Assembly: GCA_030704615.1 (NCBI GenBank)
Contig: CM060734.1
Span: 13,330,001-13,394,000 of the forward strand
Length of the DNA stretch: 64,000 nucleotides
Direction of reading: 5' to 3'
Source of the DNA: Takakia lepidozioides
Lineage: Eukaryota > Streptophyta > Takakiopsida > Takakiales > Takakiaceae
Below are positions 1 through 12,283 of the stretch, piece by piece. Below the pieces are notes generated by a model that was not told where the DNA came from, did no database searches, and saw only the letters and a list, made by a program, of their open reading frames with translations. A program made the translations under genes and the position numbers. Position 1 is the first letter of the stretch, and each line of letters starts with the position of its first letter.

Positions 1-937
1 TACTTGGTCCGCGGGGGTGTTGTGAACTTTGTGCCGATCCGTGCGGTCATAGTTGTAGGAGTACTTGAGGAAGTAGTGTCATTTTCTTCATTTGGACAGA
101 AGTAAGTCCGCTTGGAGCTTGTTGGCGAATAGCAAAGAGCAGACAAAGCTATTATCTTTTTTTGTACTGCGATACACCAGAAAGCATATATATTGTGAAA
201 CGTTCCAAAATTGGTTCCATGATGAGGCAAATGCCATGGTAGCAAACAGAGAGGTGGGAAAAGAGGGCAAGCTGCTGAGAAAAGAGAGGGAGAGGGGAGG
301 TACGATGGCGACTGAAGAGTGCTTCGCAGAAGTAGTAGTCATGGATAGGATAGTGGAAATGTGAAGGGTTAATAAGACTAGGTAGGTAGAAAACTGGCGG
401 AACCCTACATGATTAGTCATGGCTAAAGACACTGCACGGATGCGGACACGGCGGGAGGACGGAGCTCCGCCGAGCTCTCTCACCAGCAGAATTAGAAAAA
501 TATGGGATGCAGACTGGAATGAAATGGAGACTTTTTACTGATGAAGAGTATGATAAGTGGATGAAAAATATCCCAAATGTTGTTCCACAGAAAGGATGGA
601 AACCAGACATGTCATATATGAAATAAAAGATGGTTGGAATTCCTGGACCATCATGATATACTATTATGGATGTTTCTCCCTTATATTTTTATAAATATAT
701 ATTTGTAATATATGTACATATTATATTATAATTATGTAGATAAATGTCTAATGTATGGATAAAAGAGTACCCTCAAATATTGAAAGACTTGAAATTTACA
801 ATGTTTCATGCCAGTGATGACAAAACTCTTCGCACCTTAGTTATAAGGTATTGATGTAAACTCAGAACTACCATCAACGATTCTATTGCAAATGGAAAAA
901 AAAAAACCTTTAGCCAAAGTTGACACAAACAAATATC
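1..937. other. No recognisable gene; AT-rich flank
   Basis: I see no protein family here. The stretch from about 660 to 760 is very AT-rich, and 890-905 holds an A run. The only segment that looks protein-like is the short reading frame listed at 486-626. Longer open frames in this stretch have unlikely composition and no recognisable motif, so they are left out. Confidence 0.4.
486..626 (+). pseudogene. Short C-terminal ORF fragment, unidentified
   Basis: A frame of about 46 codons ends in TAA. Its composition is protein-like, rich in W, K, D and E, with the segment KWRLFTDEEYDKWMKNIP. A CAG just upstream could be a splice acceptor, so this could be the last exon of a broken gene. No family is recognised. 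It lies upstream of Ty3 debris and may belong to another mobile element. Confidence 0.25.
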
Positions 938-1440
938 ATTTCACCATTCGGCTACAACCTCTTATTGGATATACGCCATTTCAATTCTCCTACAATAAAA
1001 GTGGACAAGCCATTGTCCACTTTTAATGAATACAGTGTTCACCAATCTTGATCAATCCAAGATGGGATCTACCATTCCATGTACACAGTGATGCATCAGG
1101 CATCGCCCTTGGAGCAGTTATGGCTCAGAATGTGACAGGCACAATAGATTCTCCAATCTATTATGCAAACAGACTACTGACATCTGCTGAAAAGAACTAT
1201 AGCACCATAGAGATGGAAGCATTGGCAATGATATATGTTGTTTCAAAGTTTCGGCATTATTTATTTGGCAATCGCTTTAAGTTTATTGTTGATCATCAGG
1301 CTTTGGTTCATTCGGCAAATCGACCACTGGCTAGTGGCAGGGTTGCTCAATGGTTATTACTACTTCATGAGTATGATTTTGAAATAGTTCGTAAACCTGG
1401 AAGACTACATGTCAACCTGAAGCACAAGAAGAGGAGTGAG
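938..1440 (+). pseudogene. Ty3/gypsy pol debris: integrase tail plus RNase H
   Basis: Two pol fragments are joined in the wrong order. At about 950-1,010 the translation gives PLIGYTPFQFSYNKSGQA, which resembles the conserved TGYTPF segment near the end of Ty3 integrases. From 1,048 to about 1,430 comes a Ty3-type RNase H: the HVHSDASGIALGAVMAQ strand with the first catalytic Asp, an E in NYSTIEMEALAMIYVV, HYLFGNRFKFIVDHQAL, and the closing EYDFEIVRKPGRLHVN. The usual ADALSR ending is missing and the frame runs into unrelated sequence. In Ty3 elements RNase H precedes integrase, so this is rearranged dead sequence. Confidence 0.8.
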
Positions 1441-2830
1441 ATCCTTTGGACGCTCTAGGAGTGTTTCAAGCAGACTGCACAGGTCACCTTCAAATATCAG
1501 TGCAGCCTTGAGGAAGATCGACGACGATGCAGAAACGCAGGCAACACTGACAAGTTTTGGCTTACGGTACTTCATCAGCACCTTGGACTGGAACCTCAAG
1601 CATGACGAGCTCTGCAGGGAATTCTTGGAGAATTGCAATACCAACAGTCGGTCTCCGCGTGTCCGCGACACACATATCCTATTGACCGAGCAGTACTTGG
1701 CGGAGGTGTTTCATCTTCCTAGTCAGGACGTTCCAGCACACAACAACAAACCCCAGAGGTTTGTCATTCCAGATCTGTTTGAGAAACTCACACAACCCGA
1801 CCAAGGCTACACATGCAAAGACAGCAAGGATCCAGGCTTTGAGAAGATCGTCCCAGTGTTTAGCGCGTTGCTTTGCCTCGGGCAAAACAACAGCTACTGC
1901 ACTAAGGAGCTAGTAGAGCAAGTTGATTTGCCTCAACGGGCAAATCGTTAATTGGGTAGGCTTCTTGTTGAAGAAGCTGCTCCAAGAGCTTACCCGGCTG
2001 ACGAAGAAAGAAGAACCAGTCGACATTTACCATGGCGACTCCGCTACTACTGCAAATGATCCGACACACGGTTCATTTGACACCGGTGGAGCAAACAGCT
2101 ATGAGAATCATGCAACGAACAGTAACAGTGGAGGAGGATGAGAGCGAGACAGCCGCAGTACAGGAAGATAGGAACAGGCATTGTAGGAGGAGGGCGGATT
2201 TGCAAAGAGGGCCCGTATAGACGAAGGCACAACGAGCGGGATGGCGGAAGTCACGCTCACTTCCACGGCAAATTCTACACTGCATAGAGAAGGAGAGGAG
2301 CAAGAGCCAGAGGAGACTACACTGTAGAGAGAGGGAGACAAGCGACAGCCGAAGGACATGACTTTGATGGATACCACACCTGCCAACAACAACATGGAGG
2401 TTCGGCGGGAAATTTCTACACAAGTTGAGCAGCAGACAGGGGAAGCACCAGCACCAGCCACCCAATAGCATAACACCCAGTAAGACCCGAATTTGGAGTT
2501 ACTCTTGTCACAACAACTTCCAGACACGAGTATGTGGGATACAGGATTGTCAGACAATCCCATCAACGCCATCTCATAGACTGTCATGGCATTGAACTAG
2601 GTTACAATGTTGTTGAGCATAATCAAGGACTACATCTCTCCAGAACAACAAGTAACACAGTTCTGGAACATATTCAAGACAAGCACAAGCGGGAGCTTGA
2701 GGCATCACGAACTCTATGTAACCATGAGGTTACAATTGCTGCCCCGGAGGATCATAAGACTACTACGCTTCGCCAGTACAACCACTTGGAAATTCGTCGA
2801 GCAGAATGGGAACAAAAGTGGCAGCGATAG
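1436..2830 (+). pseudogene. Unidentified ORFs, possibly a retroelement N-terminal region
   Basis: An open frame of 171 codons (1,436-1,951) gives a soluble, mostly helical-looking protein with LRYFISTLDWN, REFLENCNTN and HILLTEQYLAEVFHLPSQ. It apparently continues in another frame (1,923-2,141, GQIVNWVGFLLKKLLQEL) after a frameshift near 1,930. Further weak frames run to about 2,830. The pattern of 'w..el.reFl.n....vr...i.lte.ylaevf.lp' recalls the uncharacterised domain found in plant retroelement-associated proteins, but this is only a resemblance. It abuts the RNase H debris directly, which fits mobile-element origin. Function unknown. Confidence 0.35.
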
Positions 2831-3113
2831 CGGGAAGCAACACAATACGTCCAAGCGGATCTCGATGCAGATTCAAGTTGTCATTCTTGACGTGACGTGG
2901 CGATGACACGTCGGACGTCACGTCACGTCGAAACCGGACGTTTACCCATGTGTTTTTTTTTTACATTTGACTTTTACAATTAACTTCTACCCTCTCTAAT
3001 GACATGGCAGCCACGGTGTAAAACACACGTGGATACTTATTAATATTTAATTCTTTTTATAAAATGCGACTGCCCATATTGGTGGTCACTTGCAATTTAT
3101 TATTTTTTAAATG

Positions 3114-3315
3114 AAGCAACCGCCATTGGCGGTTGCTTCTATTTTTATTTTTTTTAAATGGAGCGTCACTGGTGGTCTCCTATAATTTTTTTAATTTTTT
3201 TAAATGCAGCAACCGCCAATGGCGGTCGGTTTTTATATATGTAGCGACCGCCATCCAGCGGTCGGTCATTTTTTAAATTTTAGAAAATTCAGCGACCGCC
3301 GTGTGGCGGTCGCTG
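3114..3315. repeat. Cluster of short palindromes with an accGCCnnnnGGCggt theme
   Basis: At least four hairpins lie in 200 bp, separated by T-rich spacers: gcaaccgccattggcggttgc, gcaaccgccaatggcggtcg, gcgaccgccatccagcggtc and gcgaccgccgtgtggcggtc. They sit immediately upstream of the outer transposase reading frame, inside what should be the same mobile element. They are analogous in position and form to the GGCGCC palindromes of the inner element but have a different core. Confidence 0.75.
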
Positions 3316-3367
3316 TTATTACCTTTGAAGAAAGTATGTTGCTTCAGTCGTTGAAGACAAAAGGGAG

Positions 3368-4364
3368 GTGGTGGTGAAAAAAGAACAGACGTCCTCCACT
3401 CCAATCGTTGAGCTTTCGGATTCGTCCGATGATGACACAAGTGAAATTCCAACTCCAGTCCTTTGTACTGTAGTTGTGGAAGCGGATGAAGAAGAGATTT
3501 GTAGTGTCATTCCAAAACTACGGGCGATGGGAGGAATGGCAGGTTTCAAAAGTGAGTTGCGGGGAATTGATTGGGAATCTTTGAAGCAGGTGCCTGTGAA
3601 GTTCCTGCCAGAGACTTTTGATGGGGATATCCTGTTGGAGCTGCCTCCTCCTCTGCGAGTTGGAGGTATAACAAGCATGATGCACGGAATGGACAAGAAA
3701 CACGACGGGCACCCATGGTGCAGAGCAAAAACATCCAATATTCAAAATGAGGACAAGCTTGTTTTCAGGAGAACAGTTTGCAATGGACACCTTAAGTGTG
3801 ATAATTTGAATTGCAGACACTTTCTTCAGTCTGGGGTTCATAATCAAAGCGAGTGGGAGGGTCTCGCGGAAAATCCATTTAAGCCTGGGACTGCTCCTCC
3901 ACCGGCAACCACTTTCGTTCGCAAATTCTGCAAACTTGTACCATCCTGCCTGGCGCTGTGCGGAGCAAGAATGTACTATGTTGTCTACCGTTTGAAAACA
4001 ATGACAAGAGCTTGTGTGCATTTCGGTTTCCATCACCATCCTATCTTGAAGGGGGATTACAGGGAGAGTGTTGAGACAATATCGAGGTTGATTAAACAGG
4101 AGTACGAGAGAAACCCATCCGCAACAACATCTGCAATTGCTCTTGGCGCAAGCAAGTCCTTCTTGGAAAGCCATATTTTGAGTGAAGGGGATTCTGTGGG
4201 GACTAAACTTGACGGTGCAGCATTGGACGTTGTCATGGATCATTTCTCCACTTTGAGTTCACCTAACATTCGGCATCAGATCAATGCATTGAGAATGGGC
4301 TCTGGGATCAGAGGCTACATAGACAACATTTTGGAATTGAAACGACTGAGCAAGTACGACTACA
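3368..4364 (+). pseudogene. MULE-like transposase, 5' half (zinc-finger region)
   Basis: An open frame of about 332 residues is interrupted at KYDY by the insertion at 4,365. Seen in sequence: an acidic Ser/Asp-rich N-terminus (SDSSDDDTSE), then MDKKHDGHPWC, a Cys cluster (CNGHLKCDNLNCRHF) near residues 138-155, a second Cys group (FCKLVPSCLALC), and a closing ACVHFGFHHH near residues 216-226. The last motif resembles the 'GxHxH' end of GCM1/WRKY-type zinc fingers, which established work places at the N-terminus of MULE transposases. The helical segment that follows (YRESVETISRLIKQEYERN) leads into the DDE region found after the insertion. No stop codon is seen in this half. Confidence 0.75.
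4357..4364. repeat. Left target-site duplication (8 bp, CGACTACA)
   Basis: This octamer is the last part of the interrupted transposase frame before the inner transposon. It matches CAACTACA at 18,149-18,156 in 7 of 8 positions. Eight or nine bp is usual for MULE and hAT insertions. Confidence 0.8.
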
Positions 4365-4385
4365 GAGGTTAGCTATTTCATGAGC
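4365..4385 (+). repeat. Left terminal inverted repeat, 21 bp
   Basis: The repeat is gaggtta followed by GCTATTTCATGAGC. The inner 14 bp are identical to the reverse complement of the right end, and the outer 7 bp match partly (GAGGTTA versus GGGGGCT). Short catgagcgg sub-repeats follow immediately and recur in inverted form near the right end at 18,090-18,130. Confidence 0.8.
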
Positions 4386-4589
4386 ATGAGCGGCATGAGC
4401 GGAGTAGCAAGACAATCGGTTTTCATGAGCAGAAATACAAATTTCGAAAATAAAAAAACATTATAAAACATTAATTTAATGGAATGGGTCAGAAAAAACA
4501 AATATATTATTCGGCACCTTGAAGGGGAAATTGTAGTTTTGAGAGTTGTGTTCATGATATTTCGTCTTCCGCTCATGCCAATTCCCAGC

Positions 4590-5010
4590 GACATGTGCAA
4601 AAATGGCGCTGAATTTCGCGGTAATAGGGTCCGTAACCGGAAAGAATCGCGACGTATTTCACGGTAATAGGTCTCTCTGGCGAAAAATGGTGCCGAATTC
4701 CGCGGCTATAGGTCCCCTCATGACAGGTGTGTAAGCCCAAAATTTGGAAATGTTGCGCCAAATTTCGGTACATGGTGCCGGGGATTGCACAGATGTTGGG
4801 CAGTTCTGGGCCATGTAACTAGAAATTTGGCGCCATTTTTCCAGACATCGTTCCCGATCATGTTTGGACTTAGCCAGTTTTCGGCCCAAAATAGGGAAAT
4901 TCGGTGCCATTTTTCCAGACACAGGGGTACCAGTGCATGTTGGGACTTAGCCAGTTTTCGGCCCAAAATAGAGAAATTCGGCGCCATTTTTCCAGAAATG
5001 GCCCCACAAC
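4590..5010. repeat. Subterminal palindromic array (GAAATTcGGCGCC type)
   Basis: Imperfect units repeat the string aaattcggcgccatttttcc, or its complement, with spacers such as gacttagccagttttcgg. Copies lie near 4,600, 4,690, 4,830, 4,905 and 4,980. The ttagccagttttcggccc spacer is close to the gacttagccattttcgggcc spacer of the intronic array at 14,690-15,545, tying both arrays to one family. Confidence 0.7.
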
Positions 5011-5150
5011 TACTTCTGTTGGATCTCAGTTTGAATGGAATTTTGCCTCATTCCAGGAGTTTTGGGGTGCATTTCATTACACTGCAAAAAAAAATCTGAT
5101 ACATGAAAATGCAATTGAAAATATCCATATGGAGGATTCCCTTTGCCCCA

Positions 5151-8100
5151 TCAATGATTTCTGGAATCCCTAAGGAGGAGTTTGTGCAGCTCGTTCACGC
5201 TCAACGCTGGTGCATGAATAAAGTCATCAATAGTCACGTTCATCCTCAACCTCTTCAGGTAAATGTAATACAGATGTTTGCACGGATAATACTTTGAACC
5301 CTTCTTTGCTTCCATCAACGAGAAGTCCGTACAATTGCAAGTCGGCTCCACTCCAATCGTAATTGTGTATACATCGTCGCGTACAGCCGAGCCGGCCGTT
5401 GCCATCCGATAAACACGCCCAAGGCCGGGTGGAGGTACGTCCACGGAGCTCTGAATAGTGCAAGTCATCCCAAGAGCATTGGCAATCCGAGTCTCATTCA
5501 ACTTGTTGGGAGGTTGTCGTCTCTTCACTCTTCCGAATCGCATTGTGGGATGTGCAGAATTGTCCAATCCGTCTCTACTGGACCGACCGGTCTGCAATGG
5601 CTGGGTCTGAGGAACTGGAAATGCGTGGGCTGGGACGTCTGTGCGTTGCACCATTCGAAATCCTGCTGCAGATAGAGCATCCGCCTCATTCTGAGAGAGG
5701 CTGCAACCCGGTGCAACAGGCCAGACGCCCGGAGGCTCCGGCATTCCCTGAATCTCGTATTTGGGCTTGCCAAATACACAGGTCATTATGTCGTGCCTAC
5801 AGAACCAAACGTCTGCGTTGTGGCGTGAGCAAATGTGGGAGTCAAAAATCTGTCGCTGAAACAAGGTGCAGGTACAGCACCGTGTGGGTTCCTCCGAATC
5901 ATCTCACCACAGCGTGCTCTTGTATCCACCCGAATAACGCAACACTTCCCTCGAAATGCCGGCAATGTCCTTGCAATTCTTCACTGCGACTCCGACACTC
6001 TTGTCTCCACAATGGGTATGTTGTAATGCGTTACTACAGATGGCTCGTTATGTTCCTCGGGCACGTGCCCTGTGCTCAAAGGAGATGACGATCTTGAACG
6101 TGCAGGACTTGCGGTGCTCGACGAGACCTCCTCGGGCAACATCACGGGACCACGAGGGAACGTGCGAATATTCTTGTCAGCTCGCCATGAATCCTCTTCC
6201 CCGCCAGGTGCCTCGTCAAGTCTTCGTCTCACTGGACGGGTATGAACATCCCTTCCAAATGTTGCCTCTTCGAAGCAATGGCGTGTCCCGAAGGCCCTCT
6301 CGCAAGGCCGCCGCCCACTTCCGAGGATTCTTCGATCTGGAGGCAGTTCGCATCAGCATTTCCTGCTTGTCCGGCCCCAAGCCCCACTGTTTCCCTTTCA
6401 AGAACTCGTTGTACCTGCATTGCTGCATAATTTACCTCACAATGTCCTCCGTTATGGCAGTGAGGATGTCCACCAGATGCGCCGCAGAGGAGGCACACCA
6501 AGAAGAATGCACTGATTCGGCCATGTTTGTCGTGGGCATGTCGGTGTCGGAGTCGAGACACATTTCTTGCACAAGCACATGTTGAGGTTACAAGCAAGTT
6601 ACAAATAATGCCAAGAATAATATTCAACGGGACGCGAATTCGTGCAACTCACCTCCCGCATATAGTCACCGAACTGGAGGAAACGATAATGTCACCATGC
6701 TAGCCAACTGACCATTGCTCCCTCGTCTGATTTCCTTACAGCACCTGACGATGTCCACCAAGCCCGTATACATGCAAACTGTGTCTCTGCATCATCCAAG
6801 GTGGGAGCGCGCTTCCACGCAAGACACATGGAACGGTGCTCCTCTCTGAAATCTGGCGCCACGAGCCTGGTTGTGTACTGCGAAAGGCTCTGCAGAAAAT
6901 GGAACCCACAAGATCTCTCCTTGCCTTCCATGGGAACATTGGGGTCTTGCCCGTACACCCTTCGGATGGCAGCCCAATTTGCTTGTGCGTTGTCCGCCAT
7001 GAAACCACGGAAATTGGGAGGGGGCAATCCCGCCTTGGCCATCTATTCGTTTATTCCCTGCCAAAGAAGCATCTCCGATTGTGTGTCCTCTCCTTTCATC
7101 TCACAAATAGCAATTGTCATTAGCATCCTGCAGTGGGTGTTGTAGACATGTGCACCCATTGTCACCCACTAGTGATTTGTAATTCGCTTGATATGGTCGA
7201 ACATGACCCAACTGTTTGACAAGTCCCCACTCGTCATCCTGTCGACCAGTTCGACGCCGCTGCCAGGTCCACACGTGGACATTTTGAATACGAAACAACG
7301 ATCTGCCTCAGTCCCTTGTCCTGGAAACCTACTTCCATGAATGTAGTCATATCCACATCGTCGCTTTACCTCCAGAATGGAGTGCATATCCGAGCCACGC
7401 CCAATTTTCTGTTTGCATGAGACAATGTGGTTTCGGACATTTGGTGCACATATGTGGGACACCGACTCCAGCAATGCCTCCATTTCCTTCTCATCGAGAG
7501 GAACTCTATCGGAGCCGTCTTTCGACATAATTCTGGCCAAGGCCATCTTATGGACGGCTTGGAGCTGTATCTGTTTGGGTTTGGCACCCGGTCTCAACTT
7601 AACCTCCTCCTGAACGAGCTGCTATGCCTCGTGGGCAGCCTCCCGCGAGTTCCCCCTCGCCAATTTGTGACAATGGGAACCAACGTGTATGCAAGCTCGG
7701 GTGAGGTCAGGGAAATGGTGCAACGCATAGAACTGCTTGGCATTACAAACAGACATGCAGTGTGGTGGTTCTTTGCAATGCGCACACTTAAATGTGGAGT
7801 TCGGAACCTTCTCCTGAGCACGAAATGGTTGATGAGCTGTGCCTGTCCAATCGGTCTCGTTCCTGTGACCTCTGGATTTAAAGTGGAAGCAAGTTGGGGA
7901 GAAACACCGCAACGCACCCGCACAAACAACGTAGCGCACCCGCACACCATCGAGCATCTTCATGCTGGTGGTTTTGGTGACGCACCAAGGATGACCATCA
8001 TGTTTTCTATCTATATCTGTCAACATTCCAGACGCCCTCGAGTAGTCCGTCCGAGGAGGGAACTCAAAGAAGATATTACCGTCGACGTCTGCGGGAAGGC

Positions 8101-8782
8101 ATGTAACCGATTTAATTGCGAACTTGCTATAGTCCAGCCCGGCCAGCTCCGAGCGGTGTCCCTCCATGTGAAGCCCTCGCAGAATTTCAAGAATAGATTG
8201 AACTGCGGTGCTTGTGCTGGGAATATGACTCCCTCGTCCACTGACGTCCATTGAGGACTTGCCTGATCTCCAGGACGACCTCGGAACTTCCATGACCTCG
8301 TCTGAGTCGGACAGGTTGTGAACAACCCGGTTTTCGCTCGTCTTCATGGATGGGTTCGGCTCTGGATTTACTTTGTTGCGGACTTCTCTCTTTGAGGTAG
8401 CCACTCTCTGATTCGCGGATTGTTTCGTGGAAGGCGCCAGGATAGAAGGTGCATTTGGCGGGCAAATGAAGTCCCCAACAGCCCTGTATATGACATTGTC
8501 CGATGGTGGAACTCGCCATTCCCTGCCATCGCCGAAATCATCGTGGAGCACAACAATACTCTCGACAACAACGCCGTTTGAGTCCTTCCTTTCCTCCTCC
8601 AAAAAAACCGACCCCGGTTTCAGGTGGTATCGAACGCACAAATATTTCTCCATCACCCGGCAGATGTCCCCTCTACACGGAAATGAAGCTCTATGCTCGT
8701 GAGGAGGGCAGTACACTGTAGCGCTCGGGTTTTCCACCATGGGAGATGTGCACACAAGACTCCCAGGATGGCGTGCGGGCAA
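5151..8782 (-). pseudogene. MULE-like transposase of the inner transposon, decayed
   Basis: Read right to left, the frame runs 8,782 to 7,625, 7,621 to 7,172, 7,168 to about 6,660, then after a probable intron 6,570 to 5,151. Order of parts: N-terminal region, KHDGHPWC, Cys cluster (CAGALRCFSPTCFHF), CIHVGSHCH (GCM/WRKY-like zinc ligands), VMFDHIKR (likely first catalytic Asp), GFMADNAQANW (likely second), C-terminal SWIM finger CNCTDF...YPCKHLYYIY near 5,270-5,330. Family role: cuts and joins transposon ends in the nucleus. In-frame stops are TAG at 7,622, 7,169 and 7,043, TGA at 6,692 and TAA at 6,432, with a frameshift near 6,230. The domain order matches the outer transposase, so it is the same family. 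It cannot give a full protein as read, barring undetected introns. Confidence 0.75.
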
Positions 8783-8969
8783 GCTCCCTGGTAGAAGGGG
8801 GATGTAGCGATGGGAAGGAATGCGGTGCCGATTTGTCCGAGCGACGAAGCCTGATCCAAATCCAGGGAGCCAACTATCTCAAAAATCCACAGTCAGAGTG
8901 TTAATGAACCTTGTCTCAGGAATGCGGCCCCTGGTCTTTGCGCAATAACTGCCAACGGTATGCAGTCAG

Positions 8970-10145
8970 AAAGTGGGGGGCCGTCCGGATGATGTCGGCT
9001 GAAGGGGAGAAGCCGGCACCGTGCCGTCACATTACTACCCCCGGATGAAAATTTGGCACCGAATATCCAGCAGGGTCCGCACGTATGAAGTCGCCTCGGG
9101 CAGAGAGGCCGGAACCTGCCCAACAGAGAACAACCCCCGGATGGAAATTCAGCGCCGAATTTCCATTCGGATCCCCCTAAAGGAAGTCGTGTCGGGGGGT
9201 CAGGCCGAAAACTGGCCGACATAAAAACCTCCCCAGATGGAAAAATGGCGCCGAATTTCCATCCGAGGCCGTTCGGATGCAGTCGGCTCGGGGGAAAGGC
9301 CGCCACCTGGCCCTCACATTACAACCCCCGGACGGAAATTTGGCACCGAATATCTAACAGGGGAAGCCCGGATGAAGTCGCCTCGGGCGTAGAGGCCGGC
9401 GCGTGTTCGACAGAGAGCATCCCCTGGATAGAGATTCGGCGCCGAATTTCCATCCGGGCCCCCCCCAAACGAAGTCATGTCGGGGGGGCAGGCCGAAAAC
9501 TGGCCGACATACAAAACCTCCCCAGATGGGAAAAACGGCGCCGAATTTCCATCCGGGGCCATTCGGATGCAGTCGGGGAGGGGGGAGAGGCCGGCACCTG
9601 GCCGTCACATTTCAACCCCCGGACGGAAATTCGGCACCGAATATCCAACAGGGGACGCCCGGACGAAGTCGCCTCGGGCGGAGAGGCCGGCACCTGTCCA
9701 ACAGAGACCATCCCCCGGATGGAAATTCGGGGCCGAATTTCCATCCGGGCCCCCTCAAAGGAAGTCCGGTCGGGTGGTGAGGCCCAAAACTGGACGATAT
9801 AAAAACCTCCCAGGATGGAAAAACGGCGCCGAATTTCCGTGCGGGGCGGTTCGGCTGCAGTTGGGGAGGGGGGAGAGGCCGGCACCTGGCCGTCACATTT
9901 CTACCCCCGGACGGAAATTCGGCACCGAATATCCAACAGGGGACGCCCGGACGAAGTCGCCTCGGGCGTAGAGGCCGGCACCTGTCCGACAGAGACCATC
10001 CCCCGGATGGAAATTCGCCGCCGAATTTCCATCCGGGCCCCCTCAAAGGAAGTCCGGTCGGGTGGTGAGGCCCAAAACTGGACGATATAAAAACCTCCCA
10101 GGATGGAAAAACGGCGCCGAATTTCCATCCAAGGCCGTTCGGATT
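8970..10145. repeat. Tandem array, about 292-bp unit, four copies
   Basis: Successive copies start near 8,975, 9,270, 9,567 and 9,858. Each holds three palindromic blocks, for example cggaaattcggcaccgaata, ggatggaaattcggcgccga and aaaaacggcgccgaatttcc, with GC-rich spacers (gccggcacctggccgtcac). The array separates the decayed transposase from the methyltransferase gene in the inner transposon. Long open frames inside it are a by-product of repeats without stop codons. Confidence 0.8.
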
Positions 10146-10279
10146 TTCCTCTAGCAGTCAAGGATTCCATGAAAAACGTGTCTAAAAGTGGACTTCAGCC
10201 ACAAAACTAACAGCTTAGTTTGTTTTTCTCCAAAAAACCAAGCGGCCACGCTCAGAATTACCTGCAGGAAGGTAATTCG

Positions 10280-11165
10280 GCGCTTCGACTTACTTGGCGA
10301 ATGGAAATTCGGCGCCGAATTTCCATCTTGATCCGCTCTGAATTACCTGCATGACGGAAATTTTGCGCGCCGCCCTACCTGCCGGATGGAAATTCGGCGC
10401 CGAATTTCCATCCATCCGCTCTCCGACCAACCTGGCGGATGGAAATCCGGCGCCGGATTTCCATCCATCCGGCTCCGAATTACCTGCGTGGCGGACATTT
10501 CGCGCACCACCCTACCTGGCAGGATGGAAATCCGGCGCCGGATTTCCATCCATCCGGCTCCAAATTACCTGCGAGACGGAAATTTCGCGCGCCGCCCTAC
10601 CTGGCAAGATGGAAATCCGGCGCCGAATTTCCATCCATCCGCTCCGAATTACCTGCGTGGCGGAAATTTCGCGCACCGCCCTACCTGGCAGGATGGAAAT
10701 CCGGCGCCGAATTTCCATCCATCCTCACTCCGACCAACCTGGCGGATGGAAATCCGGCGCCGGATTTCCATCCATCTGGCTCCGAATTACCTGCGTGGCG
10801 GAAATTTCGCGCGCCGCCCTACCTGGCAGGATGGAAATCCGGCGCCGGATTTCCATCCATCCGGCTCCGAATTACCTGCGAGACGGAAAATTTCGCGCGA
10901 CGCCCTACCTGGCAGGATGGAAATTCGGCGCTGAATTTCCATCCTGCTGCTCTCCGAATTACCTGCATGACGGAAATTTTGCGTGCCGCCGTACCTGGCG
11001 GATGGAAATCCGGCGCCGGATTTCCATCCATCCGCGCTCCGAATTACCTGCAGGATGGAAATCCGGCGCCGGATTTCCATCCATCCGCGCTCCGAATTAC
11101 CTGCAGGATGGAAATCCGGCGCCGGAATTCTATTCTGCTGTGCTCCGAATTACCTCTACGTTGGA
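10280..11165. repeat. Tandem hairpin array, about 60-90-bp units, roughly eleven copies
   Basis: The unit is a near-perfect palindrome around GGCGCC (ggaaatccggcgccggattt) flanked by catccatccg and by spacers ctccgaattacctgcgtggc and gcgcgccgccctacctggca. Spacer length varies more than the palindrome. It lies in the centre of the inner transposon, upstream of the methyltransferase gene. Open frames on both strands here are repeat artefacts. Confidence 0.8.
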
Positions 11166-11391
11166 AATTCCGGGCCGAGTTGCGTCATATTTCATCCGAC
11201 AGGGAGGGCTTCATCCGACATTTAATTGCGTAGTTGGGCATTAAATGTCCACCGCCGTCCGTTTTTATTCGGGCTGGCGACACATGGCTTCCTCGATACG
11301 TACCCTAAATCTGATGCTAATCTTGGATTAACTTCTATTCGAGGCATGGACTCCAAAAAACTGAGATCTTTTTCCATTTTGGCTGGGACTT

Positions 11392-12283
11392 ATGCCGCCT
11401 GAAGGGCGTGGCTCTCTTGAGAGAGACCTCACATCCAGACCGCGGCGGAAGTTGAAAGCTTTGTACTACGGACGACGGCCAATCTCTCGCATGGCCAAAC
11501 TTAAGCTCCAGCAGGAGATTCCAGTGTCTTGCTCACAACTCGCTCCAACTGAAGCCGAGTACTCTCAGGCAAGCCACTTCTGCTTTTGCTTTGTTCGCTT
11601 TCGCTTTCGCTTTGTTTTTGCATCTTCATCCTGGCATCGCTGGAAGCGTATGGCTGCATCGCAAAAGCAGCAGCTGTTGCGAAAAATGATCAAGGTCTGA
11701 GTGGTTAAAAATTAAGGAAATCCATGCTGAGCTGAGAAGATGAAGTGCCTTCAAAACATTTCACCCTGTTTTCCCGTCTTATGGAATTCCTGATCATTTG
11801 TTCATCGTGTTTCATATTACCGGTTGAGTGAACCTTAGATAGTTTGCAATGCGTGTGCAAAGCCGGCAGCTCTGGAGAAGGCTGCTTGTGCATGTCATTC
11901 TTAGACATTGGTTGGATTTGTTTTCATTGTTGTTCCATGGCACTCCATACTTTCTAAACTTGTTTTGTTTTCATTGTTGTTCCACGATTGTTGCTATGGT
12001 GGTTGCGCTGCTCATTGCGATGCTGGTTTTGGCACCGATGTTGGTTCTGACGATTTTGGGAATGACAGAGTGACGACGAGCCCGGCACGCTGGTGGTATC
12101 ATCGACCGCTCCAACTCATCGCATATTTGAATCACCCAACTTGGGGCGAGAGGGCAAACTTCAACCTTTTGTTGGTGGACGGGAGGACCTGCAGCGAGGG
12201 TACGACAGAATAGGCATTGGGGAGGTTGGTGCAGGCGGCATGGCACGTGAAGGGCGTGAGGACAGCAGATCCGGCAATGGAGG
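11392..12283 (+). other. Possible 5' exons of the ParB-methyltransferase gene
   Basis: Two stretches look coding. One is 11,392-11,568, beginning MPPEGRGSLERDL and ending AEYSQ. The other is 12,069-12,283, entered after an AG at 12,067-12,068, reading SDDEPGTLVVSSTAPTHRIF and on to RSGNGG. Between them is a T/C-rich, intron-like stretch. The splice from here into the Lys-rich frame at 12,217 onward could not be resolved, so these are only candidates. The broken second copy of the gene lacks this part, so there is no comparison. Confidence 0.3.

Noticed and set aside
2880-2940. Left end of the outer transposon at the gacgtgacgt-rich palindrome
   Set aside because: The cacgtcggacgtcacgtc cluster is striking, but no matching inverted repeat was found after 20,330.
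7043-7624. TAG codons as sense (glutamine) codons, as in some ulvophyte algae
   Set aside because: TAG dominates the stops in the transposases, and several align with Gln. But TGA and TAA interruptions also occur, the SH3P and RING genes end normally, and all differences between the Ty3 copies are plain C-to-T or G-to-A changes. Decay explains it better.
10280-11165. CRISPR-like array
   Set aside because: The repeats are palindromic and the spacers are themselves repeated; the setting is eukaryotic with no cas genes. It is a tandem hairpin array.
10351-11244. Long open frames in the hairpin arrays (up to 297 codons)
   Set aside because: They exist on several frames at once because the repeat unit lacks stops; the translations are just the repeat.
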